A DNA stretch of 64,000 nt from Paraburkholderia megapolitana (GCF_007556815.1 NZ_CP041743.1:2577001-2641000); one strand, 5' to 3'. Shown: positions 27,032-36,528, numbered from the stretch's first letter. Notes: generated from the letters alone by a model not told the origin. Numbers and translations: made by a program.

Positions 27032-28150
27032 ATGACGACAATCGATGCGGTCGAGATCCGCCAGATCAACCTGCAGCCTAAAGTGAAACGCACCGACGCG
27101 ATCCAGTCGTTCGTCGTGCAGGAAACCGTGTTGGTGACCCTGCGTTGTAGCGACGGCAGTACCGGCACTGGCTATACCTACACGATCGGCACGGGCGGTT
27201 CGTCGATCGTTGCGCTGTTGCGCGATCATCTCGCGCCGCAACTGATCGGACGTCGTCCCGCCGAATACGAGGCGATCTGGCGCGACCTGTTCTTCCACAC
27301 GCATGCAACAGCCGTGGGCGCGATCACGAGTCTGGCTCTTGCCGCGATCGATACCGCGCTGTGGGATCGCAATACGCGTGTCGCGGGATTGCCGCTGTGG
27401 GTCGCGGCCGGCGGTGCGAAGCAGCGCATCCGCACTTACACGACCGAGGGCGGCTGGTTGCATCTGTCTGAAGGCGAACTCGTCGAGCAGACCTTACAGG
27501 CGCAGGCCGACGGCTTTCGTGGTGCGAAGCTGAAGGTGGGGCGCCCGCATCTATCCGAGGATGTGCGCAGGCTCGAAGCGGTGCGTGCAGCGGTCGGCGA
27601 CGGCTTCGAACTGATGACCGATGCGAACCAGGGCTTCACATTCGCCGAAGCGCTGCGTCGCGCGCGCGCGTTCGAACCGCTGCGTCTCGCGTGGCTCGAA
27701 GAGCCGATGCCGGCCGAGAACCTCGACGCCCACCGGCGTCTGTGCCTGTCCACATCGGTGCCGGTTGCGATCGGCGAATCGCTGTATCACGCGGGGCAGT
27801 TCGGCGAGTACCTGAAGGCCGACGCCTGCGCGATCGTGCAGGCCGATGTCGCGCGCGTCGGTGGGATTACGCCGTGGCTGAAGGTTGCCCACGTCGCGGA
27901 AGCACTCAACGTCGATATCTGCCCGCATTTCCTGATGGAACTGCACGTGAGCCTGTGCGCCGCCGTACCTAATGCGACGTGGGTCGAGTACATTCCGCAG
28001 CTCGACACACTGACGGGCCGGCGTGTGCAGATCGAGGACGGCTTTGCCGTTGCGCCGCAAGAACCAGGGCTCGGTATCGACTGGGACTGGGATGCGATAA
28101 ACGCGACACAGCACGTGCATCTGAATGTCGACCACCAGGCCGCCGCATGA
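27032..28150 (+). CDS. Enolase-superfamily sugar-acid dehydratase (mandelate racemase/muconate lactonizing type)
   Basis: A 372-residue enzyme. The catalytic Lys-x-Lys is K166-L-K168 (GAKLKVG). Metal ligands lie in order: Asp in LMTDANQG, Glu in WLEEPM and Glu in AIGES. The late CPHFLMELH supplies the His of the mandelate racemase subgroup. Enzymes of this kind abstract the proton alpha to a carboxylate and usually dehydrate aldonates or aldarates, or open their lactones. ATG 27032 is chosen since the family N-terminus begins here. Linkage to a sugar importer and mutarotase points to a sugar-acid route; the precise substrate is not readable. Confidence 0.9.
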   Translation: MTTIDAVEIRQINLQPKVKRTDAIQSFVVQETVLVTLRCSDGSTGTGYTYTIGTGGSSIVALLRDHLAPQLIGRRPAEYEAIWRDLFFHTHATAVGAITSLALAAIDTALWDRNTRVAGLPLWVAAGGAKQRIRTYTTEGGWLHLSEGELVEQTLQAQADGFRGAKLKVGRPHLSEDVRRLEAVRAAVGDGFELMTDANQGFTFAEALRRARAFEPLRLAWLEEPMPAENLDAHRRLCLSTSVPVAIGESLYHAGQFGEYLKADACAIVQADVARVGGITPWLKVAHVAEALNVDICPHFLMELHVSLCAAVPNATWVEYIPQLDTLTGRRVQIEDGFAVAPQEPGLGIDWDWDAINATQHVHLNVDHQAAA

Positions 28151-28172
28151 CCTGACGCAAACGGAGAACACG

Positions 28173-28532
28173 ATGTTGCGCCATTGCCTGACGCTGGATC
28201 TGCGCGACGATCCTGTTTCGATCGCCGAGTACGATCGTTACCATTGCGCAGTGTGGCCCGAGGTGCTCGAACATCTGCGGCAATCGGGCATTCATGACAT
28301 GACGATCTGGCGACGCGGTAACCGCCTGACGATGCTGATCGAAACGTCTCCGTCGTTCGATCTCGCACAGCTCGTCGTGACCGCGAGCAGTCATCCGCGC
28401 GTGAAGGAATGGGAGCAGTTGATGGCGACATTCCAGCGGCCGCTCGCCGATGCGCAGGGTGCGGGACTCTGGCAACCGATGAACGAAATATTCAATCTGC
28501 ACGCTCAAATCGTAGGCGAAAGCGACGAATAA
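28173..28532 (+). CDS. L-rhamnose mutarotase-like protein
   Basis: A 119-residue alpha/beta-barrel (ferredoxin-like) protein. LTLDLRDDPVSIAEYDRYH, then VWPEVLEHLRQSGIHDMTIW and MLIETSPSF match the L-rhamnose mutarotase/COG3254 family, which interconverts sugar anomers. GGAG lies 6 bases before ATG 28173. It is the last gene of the ABC-dehydratase operon, so L-rhamnose, L-fucose or a related sugar is a reasonable guess for the imported substrate. Confidence 0.85.
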   Translation: MLRHCLTLDLRDDPVSIAEYDRYHCAVWPEVLEHLRQSGIHDMTIWRRGNRLTMLIETSPSFDLAQLVVTASSHPRVKEWEQLMATFQRPLADAQGAGLWQPMNEIFNLHAQIVGESDE

Positions 28533-28919
28533 ACGCCTCGCCTGAAATACTCGCGAACGTTACAAACGAATTCGCATAACGCGCGTCCTCAAGCGGCCGA
28601 CCTGTCACGTACGCTGTCTACTTTGATAGGTTTCGCCCTCCATCAAGTCTTGCTATCGTCGATCCGCCCAGAAGCTTGACTCCGAATGCGTCACGCATGA
28701 GGCGTCTTGCATCGGCAATGATCGGGCGTCCTTACGCTTCGCCCTGACAGCCTTCAGGGAAAGTCTGAACGGTTACCTCTACCGGCCCGCTGCTCAATCG
28801 ATCAGCGGATCCGGCAGCGTGTCAGCGTCCCTGAATGCGTCACGCTGGTGTCGCATGCCAGTTAGATCGACTCACATGTCGCATAACCCATTCAAACTTT
28901 GAACGAGACGAAAAAAACG
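28533..28919. other. Intergenic region with a 13-bp direct repeat
   Basis: 387 bp with no supportable gene. GAATGCGTCACGC occurs twice in the same direction (28684-28696 and 28833-28845). The end of the region probably holds the promoter of the flavoenzyme gene at 28920. Confidence 0.55.
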
Positions 28920-30671
28920 ATGAGCGACTTAATCCAGGAAGAATCCGATCCGTCCCGCCGCGCGTTCCTGTCGAACATGGCCAAACTTGCGGCCGCCGGC
29001 GTAGTTGCCGGCTGGACGCCGATCTATCAGATTGCCGCGAATGCGCAATCCGCTCCGGCAACACCGCCGAATTTTCCGGCGAACATTCCGCTTTCCCAGC
29101 AGGCATTCCAGAACTGGAGCGGCGAGATCGTGGTGTCGAACGTGTGGACAGCCGCGCCGACGTCGCCTGCCGACGTCGTCACGATCGTCAACTGGGCGAG
29201 TGCGAACGGATACCGTGTCCGGCCGCGCGGCCACATGCACAACTGGTCGCCGCTGACGATCGATCCCACCAGCACGGGCGCGCAAATCGTGTTGCTCGAT
29301 ACGACGGCATCGCTGACAGCCGTTACCGTCGATACGACGACAACCCCGGCACGTGTCACCGCGCAAACCGGTGTGTCGCTCGAATCGCTGCTCGCCACGC
29401 TCGAGCAGTACAACCTCGGCGTCACGGCCGCACCCGCACCCGGCGACATCACACTGGGCGGCGCACTCGCAATCGATGCGCACGGCACCGCCGTGCCCGC
29501 GACAGGCGAATCCCAACTACCGGGTAACACCTACGGTTCGCTTAGCAACCTCGTGCAATCGCTGACCGCAGTGGTCTACGACGCTGGCCAGAAGCAGTAC
29601 GTGTTGCGTACCTTCCAGCGCACCGACCCGGATATCGGCGCTTTCCTCACACACGTCGGTCGCGCGTTCATTGTCGAAGCCACGCTCGAAGTGGGCCCGA
29701 ATCAGCGCTTGCGCTGCCAGAGCTTCACCAACATTCCGTCGACCGAACTGTTTGCAACAGCGGGTTCCACGGGCCGTACAGTCGAATCGTTCCTCAATCA
29801 GACGGGCCGGATGGAAGCGATCTGGTTTCCGTTTACGACCAATCCCTGGCTCAAGGTCTGGACGGTGGCACCGACCCAGCCGTCCTCGTCGCGCGCGGTC
29901 ACCGGTCCATACAACTATCCGTTCTCGGACTCGATTCCGCAGTCGTTGTCGGATCTGGTCTCGAAGATCGTGATCGGCGGTGAGCAATACCTGACGCCAC
30001 TGTTCGGACAAACGCAACTGGGGATCACGACGGCCGGTCTCGCGCTTACGGGGAGCGGCGACATCTGGGGCTGGTCGCGCACGGTGCTCGAATACATTCG
30101 CCCGACGACGCTGCGTGTCACGGCCAACGGCTATACGGTGCTCACGAGTCGCTCCAATGTGCAGCGCGCGATCAACGAGTTCGTGCAGTTCTATCAGAAC
30201 CGCATCAGTGCGTATCAGGCGCTCAACGAATATCCGATGAACGGGCCGGTCGAAATCCGCGTGACGGGACTCGATCAACCGGCGGATGCGGGCGCCGGTG
30301 CCGTAGTCCCAACGATTTCCGCGCTCAAGCCGCGTCCCGATCATCCGGAATGGGACACCGCTGTCTGGTTCGATATCCTGACGCTGCCGGGCACGCCGCT
30401 CGCGGACCAGTTCTATCGCGAGATCGAGCAATGGATGCTGTCGAACTACACCGGTTCATACGCAACGGTGCGCCCGGAATGGTCGAAGGGTTGGGCCTAC
30501 ACGAACAGCGCCGCGTGGCAGGACAGCACGATGCTCGGTACGACGATTCCCAACCTGTATCGCGACGGTCAGCCGGCTACGAGCAACTGGGATACGGCGC
30601 ACAACACGCTCAACCAGTACGATCCGCAGCGGATCTTTGCGTCGCCGCTGCTGGACCAGTTGCTGCCGTAA
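28920..30671 (+). CDS. Tat-exported FAD-dependent oxidase of the VAO / cholesterol oxidase type
   Basis: A 583-residue exported flavoenzyme. A twin-arginine signal (DPSRRAFLSNMAKLAAAGVV) precedes a mature protein starting near NAQSAPATP. The VAO-type FAD domain spans about residues 75-260: VRPRGHMHNWSPLTI contains the His expected to bind FAD covalently, and APAPGDITLGGALAIDAHGT is the second FAD contact. The rest resembles the substrate domain of Brevibacterium-type (class II) cholesterol oxidase. It folds with cofactor before export to the periplasm. The true substrate in this organism is unknown; sterol-like alcohols are one option. No partner genes flank it. Confidence 0.85.
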   Translation: MSDLIQEESDPSRRAFLSNMAKLAAAGVVAGWTPIYQIAANAQSAPATPPNFPANIPLSQQAFQNWSGEIVVSNVWTAAPTSPADVVTIVNWASANGYRVRPRGHMHNWSPLTIDPTSTGAQIVLLDTTASLTAVTVDTTTTPARVTAQTGVSLESLLATLEQYNLGVTAAPAPGDITLGGALAIDAHGTAVPATGESQLPGNTYGSLSNLVQSLTAVVYDAGQKQYVLRTFQRTDPDIGAFLTHVGRAFIVEATLEVGPNQRLRCQSFTNIPSTELFATAGSTGRTVESFLNQTGRMEAIWFPFTTNPWLKVWTVAPTQPSSSRAVTGPYNYPFSDSIPQSLSDLVSKIVIGGEQYLTPLFGQTQLGITTAGLALTGSGDIWGWSRTVLEYIRPTTLRVTANGYTVLTSRSNVQRAINEFVQFYQNRISAYQALNEYPMNGPVEIRVTGLDQPADAGAGAVVPTISALKPRPDHPEWDTAVWFDILTLPGTPLADQFYREIEQWMLSNYTGSYATVRPEWSKGWAYTNSAAWQDSTMLGTTIPNLYRDGQPATSNWDTAHNTLNQYDPQRIFASPLLDQLLP

Positions 30672-30852
30672 CTGTTCGGCCGTAAGCGAACGATAAGCGA
30701 ACCATCGGTACCCTTCGACGGGTATGTGACAATGCCGGCAAACCGGTAACCGGCAGTAGCCGGATGCCGTCCCAGACCCCGTCGATACGATCCGTGCATC
30801 CGCTCGCGTGCGTCGCGCCACGCGGCGGGTGCGCGGATCAGGAGCCATGCCG

Positions 30853-32364
30853 ATGACACGCGCGCCAGCCCGTCCCGCCGGTTCTCTGCCACCGATATCA
30901 CCTGACTTCGATGCGCTCCACCAGCGCCTCGAAGCCTACAGTCTCGATGTGCCCGATACCGCGCTGCCGTTCAGCCGGCGTCTCGCCGAACGCGAAGGGT
31001 GGTCGCGTGAACACACCTTGCGCGTGATCGTCGAGTACAAGCGCTTCGTGTTTCTCACGCAGACAGCCGCGCATGTTGCGACACCGTCGAAAGCCATCGA
31101 CGCTGTCTGGCATTTACATCTCGAGTACACGCGCGAGTACTGGGGAGTGTTTTGCGATCGTGTCCTGGGCGCACCGCTGCATCACGAGCCCGGTAACGGT
31201 GCTGCGGGTGAGGCCGTTGCCTATGCATCGCTTTACGCGCAGACGCTCGATAGCTACACGCAAACTTTTGGCGAATCGCCGCCCGAAGACATCTGGCCGC
31301 GGCCTGCCGCACAACATGCAAAAAGTGGCAACGATCTGCGTGCAGCCGTGCGATCGTTGTGCGCATCGCACCGAACGATGAGCGCGGCAACCGCACTGCT
31401 TGCGCTGACGAGTTGCGCTTACGTCGAACAAAACAACATATTCGATTACGCCGGCCCGGCCTTTCTGCATTTCTACCTGATGTTCTGCGTTGCCGCGCTG
31501 GCACTGCTGTGGATCGTGCATCGCATCGTCTATCTGCGCTATCGCTCGGGACCCGCAGGTGGATCACCGAACGCGGGCCGGCCGTTGCCGCATGAAGCGG
31601 CCTACATGCTCGGCGGTACGGCGCGCATGGCACACGTGGCGATTCTCGAAATGATGCATGAGGAACTGATCACGCTCGATAGAAGCCGCCGCCACGAGCC
31701 CGACGTAGTAGTTGGCAAGCAGCAGGAGAGCAGCGTGTACGCGGGCGAGATGAACTGGTTGCGCTACATGGTTAACGGACGTGCGAGTTACACGACGCTA
31801 TGCCGGCGGATCGCGCAGCGCGAGCCTGACTTGACCCAGCGGATGGGTGCGGCGGGCTGGTGGTGGGGCAAGGGCGACATGCGGCTCCTGAAGCGGTTCG
31901 CGAGTGCGTTGTGTCTGGTTGTGGTGCTGGTCGGCGTGATCAAGGCGGGCGTCGGAATCGAACGAGGCCGGCCGATCGGTTTACTGCTGCTGAGCCTCGT
32001 CGGCTTTTATATCGCGTACCGCTTGCTGCTGTGGCGGTTGGTGGGCATCGGGCGCGGCGGTGTGTCGGCGGCCGGCCGGGCGATACTGCGGCCGATCGTG
32101 CTGGACGGCGCGAGCCGCGGACGCGCGCCCGGCCCGGAGGTGGTTCTCTGGCAAACGGCGATCATCGGTTCGGCTGCGTTGTTCGGCACGCCGTGGAGCG
32201 CGTACGCAAGAAATTTTTCTCTGGCGCCGGCGAGCGCGATATCTGCTGGCACGGTCTCGGGCAGCTCCGGCAGCAGTTGCAGTTCCGGCAGTAGCTGTAG
32301 CTCGGGCAGCAGTTGTAGCTCGAGCAGTTGCTCAAGCAGTTGTGGGGGCTGCAGCAGCAGTTAA
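30853..32364 (+). CDS. TIGR04222-type membrane protein with Ser/Cys-repeat tail
   Basis: A 503-residue protein. The N-terminal domain has the pattern AIDAVWHLHLEYTREYWGVF found in proteins carrying a GRDP-like or TIGR04222 domain. Membrane segments are at about residues 206-224, 350-370, 375-395 and 435-450. The tail (residues 460-503) is almost all Ser, Gly and Cys in repeated GSSCSS units. ATG 30853 is preferred over 30847 because GGAG lies 8 bases before it. Its role is unknown; similar proteins elsewhere have short Cys-rich ends that may be surface-located or cross-linked. It is convergent with the MHS transporter, overlapping it by 4 bp. Confidence 0.75.
   Translation: MTRAPARPAGSLPPISPDFDALHQRLEAYSLDVPDTALPFSRRLAEREGWSREHTLRVIVEYKRFVFLTQTAAHVATPSKAIDAVWHLHLEYTREYWGVFCDRVLGAPLHHEPGNGAAGEAVAYASLYAQTLDSYTQTFGESPPEDIWPRPAAQHAKSGNDLRAAVRSLCASHRTMSAATALLALTSCAYVEQNNIFDYAGPAFLHFYLMFCVAALALLWIVHRIVYLRYRSGPAGGSPNAGRPLPHEAAYMLGGTARMAHVAILEMMHEELITLDRSRRHEPDVVVGKQQESSVYAGEMNWLRYMVNGRASYTTLCRRIAQREPDLTQRMGAAGWWWGKGDMRLLKRFASALCLVVVLVGVIKAGVGIERGRPIGLLLLSLVGFYIAYRLLLWRLVGIGRGGVSAAGRAILRPIVLDGASRGRAPGPEVVLWQTAIIGSAALFGTPWSAYARNFSLAPASAISAGTVSGSSGSSCSSGSSCSSGSSCSSSSCSSSCGGCSSS
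32260..32361 (+). repeat. Imperfect 18-bp coding tandem repeat (Ser/Cys tail)
   Basis: Units close to GGCAGCAGTTGTAGCTCG recur with an 18-bp period and degenerate toward the stop codon, each encoding about GSSCSS. Confidence 0.8.
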
Positions 32365-33755
32365 TCGGCAGGGAATGCCGTCAGTGAGGTCGTTTTCACG
32401 CGCTCTGCACGGCGAGCGCGATCGGCCGCGAGCGCGGCCTGGCCGGTCCGCGTGAAGCGCACGAGTGCCAGCGAGATCAACGCGGCGGCAATCACATAGA
32501 AGGCGGGAACGAAACGGCTGCCGGTCTGCTGCGTGAGCAGCGTTACCGTGAGCGGCGCCATGCCGCCGAACAGCGTAACGGCAAGGTTGTACGAGAGCGC
32601 CACGCCGGTCGTGCGTGCGTGCGCCGGAAACAGTGTGGCGAGCATGCCCGGATGCCCCGCCGCGATCGCGACCTGAAACAGCGCCGCGACGATCTGCGCG
32701 GTCAGTAGTCTGCCGGCCGACGGCGCCGATACGATGAACCAGAACAACGGCAGCGTGCATACAGCCCACGTAATCACGACCGGGTAAAACAGACGATAAG
32801 CACCGATGCGGTCCACCAGTTTCCCTGCAAACGGAAACAGCACGAAGTTCAGACTGCTCGCGACGAACGTGCCGAACAACGCCCACTTCATCGGCAGATG
32901 CAACTGGCGCTCGACGTACACCGGCATATACGCGTTCCACAGATAGCTCGACGCCGTGCCGATCACCATCACGCCGATCGCGCACAGCGCGGCGTCACCC
33001 TGTTTGTCGATGAAGTTGCGCGCGGCGCCGAGTCCCACTGTCTTTTCACGTGGCAGTTTGCGTAGCGCGTCGAACTCGGGCGATTCGCTGACCCGGTGAC
33101 GAATATAGAAGCCGAGCGGTCCGACAAGCGTGCCGATCAGGAACGGGACGCGCCAGCCCCAACTGGTCAGTGCAGCGGTACTGAGGTGGTCGGTCAGCAG
33201 ATAGCTGAGACCCGCCGACAGCAGCGTCGCAAGCGCCTGCGCCGACATGTTGAAGCTGCCGTAGAACATCTTCTTGCCGGGCGGCGCGCTCTCCACCACG
33301 ATAACCGCCGACATGCTGAACTGACCGCCTATCGCAAGACCCTGTATCAGCCGCGCGAGCAGAACCAGCAGCGGCGCGGCGATGCCGATCGTCGCGTAGC
33401 CCGGCGCGAGTCCGAGCAATAGCGTGCCGGTGGCCATCATCAGCATCAGCAGCGAGAACGCGCGGGCGCGGCCGGCACGATCCGCGTAAATGCCGAGCAG
33501 CACGCCGCCGAACGGCCTCACCACGAAGCCAAGCGCAAATGTTGCGAGCGCAAGCGATAACGACGCAATGCTGTTGCCGCCGGGAAAAAACACCTGACCG
33601 ATGACTTTCGCAAAGTACGCGTAGGCCATGAAGTCGAACCACTCGAAGCCGTTACCGAGCACCGATGTGACGATTGCACGACGCATCTCGCGAGGCGTGA
33701 GCGATCGCGCCGGCGAAGACGGGGAGGGTGCGTCCGCAACGGAATCGGGATTCAT
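32361..33755 (-). CDS. MHS-family (MFS) metabolite:H+ symporter
   Basis: A 464-residue transporter with twelve predicted helices. The N-terminal GNGFEWFDFMAYAYFAKVIG, the loop-2 motif RPFGGVLLGIYADRAGRARA and RLIQGLAIGGQFSMSAV are characteristic of the metabolite:H+ symporter group (citrate, proline-betaine, alpha-ketoglutarate, shikimate carriers). It is probably co-transcribed with the hydrolase gene ahead of it (42-bp gap), and a LysR gene is divergent. Uptake of an ester-derived organic acid is a plausible role. Confidence 0.9.
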   Translation of the reverse strand: MNPDSVADAPSPSSPARSLTPREMRRAIVTSVLGNGFEWFDFMAYAYFAKVIGQVFFPGGNSIASLSLALATFALGFVVRPFGGVLLGIYADRAGRARAFSLLMLMMATGTLLLGLAPGYATIGIAAPLLVLLARLIQGLAIGGQFSMSAVIVVESAPPGKKMFYGSFNMSAQALATLLSAGLSYLLTDHLSTAALTSWGWRVPFLIGTLVGPLGFYIRHRVSESPEFDALRKLPREKTVGLGAARNFIDKQGDAALCAIGVMVIGTASSYLWNAYMPVYVERQLHLPMKWALFGTFVASSLNFVLFPFAGKLVDRIGAYRLFYPVVITWAVCTLPLFWFIVSAPSAGRLLTAQIVAALFQVAIAAGHPGMLATLFPAHARTTGVALSYNLAVTLFGGMAPLTVTLLTQQTGSRFVPAFYVIAAALISLALVRFTRTGQAALAADRARRAERVKTTSLTAFPAD

Positions 33756-33797
33756 CGGTTGTCTCCTCTTGCGCCTCGTGCGGGCGATATGTCGTTG

Positions 33798-34670
33798 CTA
33801 TCGCACCGTTCGTGCGCGTCGCGCACGCAACGTTTTCGCGAAGAATTCCTGCACGGCTTCGACGGCCTGCATCCCGTTGTGCGCAACGTTGGGCAACTCG
33901 TCGAACTGCACATTGACGCCCGCGGCTTCGAACGTTTTCTGCAGCGTTTTGAGCCGCTCGGGACGCGTTGCGCCCGCATCGTTCGCACCCGGCATGTAGC
34001 TGCCGACGCCTTCCTGAAACGTGATCTCCCACGTTTCCAGATCCGCCTTGCCGACTACCATCTGCACCGGCACACGGCGTAACGCATCGAGATCGAAGCG
34101 CTTGCCGAAGCGCTGCTCGAAGCCACGCAGTCCGACCCACCAGTCGCGCCCTGCGTCGAGCAGCGTGACGGAGCCCGGTGCGCCGATCGACGCCGCCCAC
34201 AGGCGCTCCGGATGCAGATAGGCAAAACGATTGACGAACTGTCCGCCGCCGGAATAACCGAACAGCGCAAAACTATCGAAGGTCTTGCCGTAGCGGCTGC
34301 CAACCTCGTCGATCATGTCGAGCAGTACGCGGTCGTAATGAATGTCGCCTTCTATCAAATGTTTGTAGCCGCTGCGATTGCCGTCGCCGAGTACGCCGAC
34401 CGGAAACAGCGGGCACAGCACCATGCAATTGTTCCAGCGGCCGAACTCCGCGAACGCATCGCGATAGCCGATGAACTGACGACCTGTACCGTGCATTGCG
34501 ACAACGAGTTCGACGTCGTTGGACGGGGCCTGGAGGGCGGGCGGGACGTAGAGCGTGTACGCGAAGCGCGGATCGTTGCGGCTGGCGAATACGGTGGTCG
34601 AGCCGTAGTCGTATAGCGCCTGGGCGCGGGCGTTGGCGTCGCCGGGGGTTTCGTGTGCGGGATTGGACAT
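33798..34670 (-). CDS. Alpha/beta hydrolase resembling PHB-depolymerase-type esterases
   Basis: A 290-residue hydrolase. VELVVAMHGTGRQFIGYRD holds the oxyanion region, ALFGYSGGGQFVNR the nucleophile Ser, and ELPNVAHNGMQAVEA the catalytic His. There is no signal peptide. It is the first gene of a two-gene unit with the MHS transporter and is divergent from a LysR regulator, which suggests a small inducible ester-catabolism module. Confidence 0.8.
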   Translation of the reverse strand: MSNPAHETPGDANARAQALYDYGSTTVFASRNDPRFAYTLYVPPALQAPSNDVELVVAMHGTGRQFIGYRDAFAEFGRWNNCMVLCPLFPVGVLGDGNRSGYKHLIEGDIHYDRVLLDMIDEVGSRYGKTFDSFALFGYSGGGQFVNRFAYLHPERLWAASIGAPGSVTLLDAGRDWWVGLRGFEQRFGKRFDLDALRRVPVQMVVGKADLETWEITFQEGVGSYMPGANDAGATRPERLKTLQKTFEAAGVNVQFDELPNVAHNGMQAVEAVQEFFAKTLRARRARTVR

Positions 34671-34736
34671 GATGGGCAGGGAGTAGTGAACGTCGTGCAG
34701 CTATTGTGGATTCACCCATTCAAAAACACTAATTGA

Positions 34737-34757
34737 TTTATCTTTACCAAAGATAAA
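34737..34757. promoter_or_regulatory. Candidate LysR operator (9-bp inverted repeat)
   Basis: TTTATCTTT-ACC-AAAGATAAA lies in the 129-bp divergent region between the hydrolase (start 34670) and the lysR gene (start 34800). Its placement and dyad symmetry, with internal T-N11-A spacing, suit a LysR-type binding site. Confidence 0.7.
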
Positions 34758-34799
34758 ATAACTCTTTAGCTTTGAGAGGTCGGCGCCAGCCGTTTTCCA

Positions 34800-35675
34800 A
34801 TGAGCACGATCCGTTTTCTGCGTACTTTCCTCGCCGTCGAAAAGCACGGCTCGCTGGCCGCGGCCGCCGACCGCGTCGCATTGACCCAGGCCGCCGTCGG
34901 GCAGCAGATGCGCGCACTCGAAGACGAACTGCGACGCCCGCTGTTCGACCGCTCGCGCCGCGTCGTCACGCTGACGCCGGCCGGTCGCGCGCTGATACCG
35001 CACGCGCGCAGGATCGTCGCGGCTTACGAGGCGATGCTGGCCGACGCCGATGCCACGGAGGAAATCGCCGGCACGATCACGGTCGGCGCGATCGTTTCGG
35101 CAATGGGCTTTCTGACTGAAAGTCTGGTGGCGCTGAAGGCGCGCCATCCGGCGCTCGAGGTCAAGCTCGTGCTCGGCTACTCGGGCGCGCTGGCAGAGCA
35201 GGCGGAGGCGGGTGAACTCGATGCGGTGCTTGTGGTCGAGCCGCAGCGCGACATCCCGGTACGCGTGCAATGGACGCCGCTCTACGAAGAACCGCTGATG
35301 CTGCTCGCCAGCACACGGATCGCGTCGGCACACGCGGACGTCGGGGCGCTGCTGAAAAGCCGGCCGTTTCTGCGCTTCGACCGCGCCTCGGATACCGGGG
35401 CGAAAGTCGAGCAGACGTTGCGCAGGATGCGCGTGAAGCCGAACGAAGTGCTGGAGGTCAATTCGGTGGCGGCGATCATCGATCTCGTGCGGCAGAACGT
35501 CGGCATCTCGATCGTGCCGCTGCTGAAGCACGTCGCGTGGACACGCGAGCGGTCGGTGGTGGCGTTGCCGCTGCCGTTCCGTCCGGCCGCGCGGGTGATC
35601 GGCATGCTCGAAAGCGGGCGCCATCCGGGCATCACGGCGGCCGTGCGGCAGCAGCTACTGCAGGCGATCGGCTAG
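34800..35675 (+). CDS. LysR-family transcriptional regulator
   Basis: A 291-residue regulator with an N-terminal winged helix (RFLRTFLAVEKHGSLAAAAD, ALTQAAVGQQMRALEDEL, PLFDRSRRVVTLTPAGRAL) and an effector domain from about residue 90 (ITVGAIVSAMGFLTESLVAL). It is divergent from the hydrolase-MHS unit and separated from it by a strong palindrome, so it most likely controls that unit and itself. Confidence 0.92.
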   Translation: MSTIRFLRTFLAVEKHGSLAAAADRVALTQAAVGQQMRALEDELRRPLFDRSRRVVTLTPAGRALIPHARRIVAAYEAMLADADATEEIAGTITVGAIVSAMGFLTESLVALKARHPALEVKLVLGYSGALAEQAEAGELDAVLVVEPQRDIPVRVQWTPLYEEPLMLLASTRIASAHADVGALLKSRPFLRFDRASDTGAKVEQTLRRMRVKPNEVLEVNSVAAIIDLVRQNVGISIVPLLKHVAWTRERSVVALPLPFRPAARVIGMLESGRHPGITAAVRQQLLQAIG

Positions 35676-35699
35676 GCTGGGTGCGGGTTTCGGCGAGTT

Positions 35700-35736
35700 A
35701 TAGTTTTTTGCAATTGATTGAATGAAATCAATCAAT
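35700..35736 (+). promoter_or_regulatory. Candidate OxyR site upstream of ahpC
   Basis: Four tetramers spaced by 7 bases (ATAG, CAAT, ATGA, CAAT) mirror the OxyR consensus ATAG-N7-CTAT-N7-ATAG-N7-CTAT. The stretch also contains a dyad, ATTGATT-N6-AATCAAT. It lies 70-105 bp before ATG 35805. OxyR control of ahpC is standard in this group; the match is partial. Confidence 0.55.
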
Positions 35737-35804
35737 TTTTACAAATTAAGCGCCACCTTCATACTGCGTCCATGTTCTAACCCCTTCCCATAAAGGACCC
35801 AGTA

Positions 35805-36368
35805 ATGCCGATCATCAACAGCCAGATCAAGCCCTTCAAGGCAACCGCTTATCACCACGGCGAATTCGTGCCGGTCACCGAAGAAAGCCTGAAAGGCAAG
35901 TGGTCGGTCGTCGTGTTCTATCCGGCCGACTTCACGTTCGTGTGCCCGACCGAACTTGGCGACCTGGCTGACCGTTACGCCGAATTCCAGAAACTCGGCG
36001 TCGAAATCTACGGCGTATCGACCGATACGCATTTCACGCACAAGGCATGGCACGACACGTCGGACACGATCGGCAAGATCCGTTATCCGATGATCGGCGA
36101 TCCGACGCTCACGCTGTCGCGCAACTTCGACGTGCTGATCGAAGAAGAAGGCATGGCGCTGCGTGGCACGTTCGTGATCAACCCGCACGGCGAGATCAAG
36201 CTGTGCGAGATCCACGACAACGGCATCGGCCGCGACGCGAGCGAACTGCTGCGCAAGGTGCAGGCCGCGCAATACATCGCCGCGCATCCGGGCGAAGTGT
36301 GCCCCGCGAAGTGGACCCCGGGCGCTGAAACGCTGACGCCTTCGCTCGATCTGATCGGCAAGATCTAA
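35805..36368 (+). CDS. ahpC: Alkyl hydroperoxide reductase subunit C (peroxiredoxin)
   Basis: A 187-residue typical 2-Cys peroxiredoxin. The peroxidatic Cys47 lies in [13 protein letters not shown], and the resolving Cys is in [11 protein letters not shown] near residue 166. [12 protein letters not shown] is also typical. It reduces hydrogen peroxide, organic peroxides and peroxynitrite in the cytosol and is itself reduced by AhpF, encoded 160 bp downstream. The length equals that of E. coli AhpC. Confidence 0.97.
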   Translation: MPIINSQIKPFKATAYHHGEFVPVTEESLKGKWSVVVFYPADFTFVCPTELGDLADRYAEFQKLGVEIYGVSTDTHFTHKAWHDTSDTIGKIRYPMIGDPTLTLSRNFDVLIEEEGMALRGTFVINPHGEIKLCEIHDNGIGRDASELLRKVQAAQYIAAHPGEVCPAKWTPGAETLTPSLDLIGKI

Positions 36369-36528
36369 GCGCTTCAAGTCTTCATGCGGCGCGTCGTTTG
36401 GCGGCGCGCCCGCAAGCGGTCCGTCGGCCTCGCTGCCGTCGGTTCGCCGCTGATTCACACGCTTTCTCTACTGCATTGCGCGGCGCTGACGCCGTGCTGT
36501 CCCTCATCGCCACGGAATCGAAATCGCC

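Noticed and set aside
26171..28150. 659-codon frame suggesting a permease-dehydratase fusion
   Set aside because: The first 287 codons are Arg-rich out-of-phase sequence within the permease gene. The enzyme starts at 27032.
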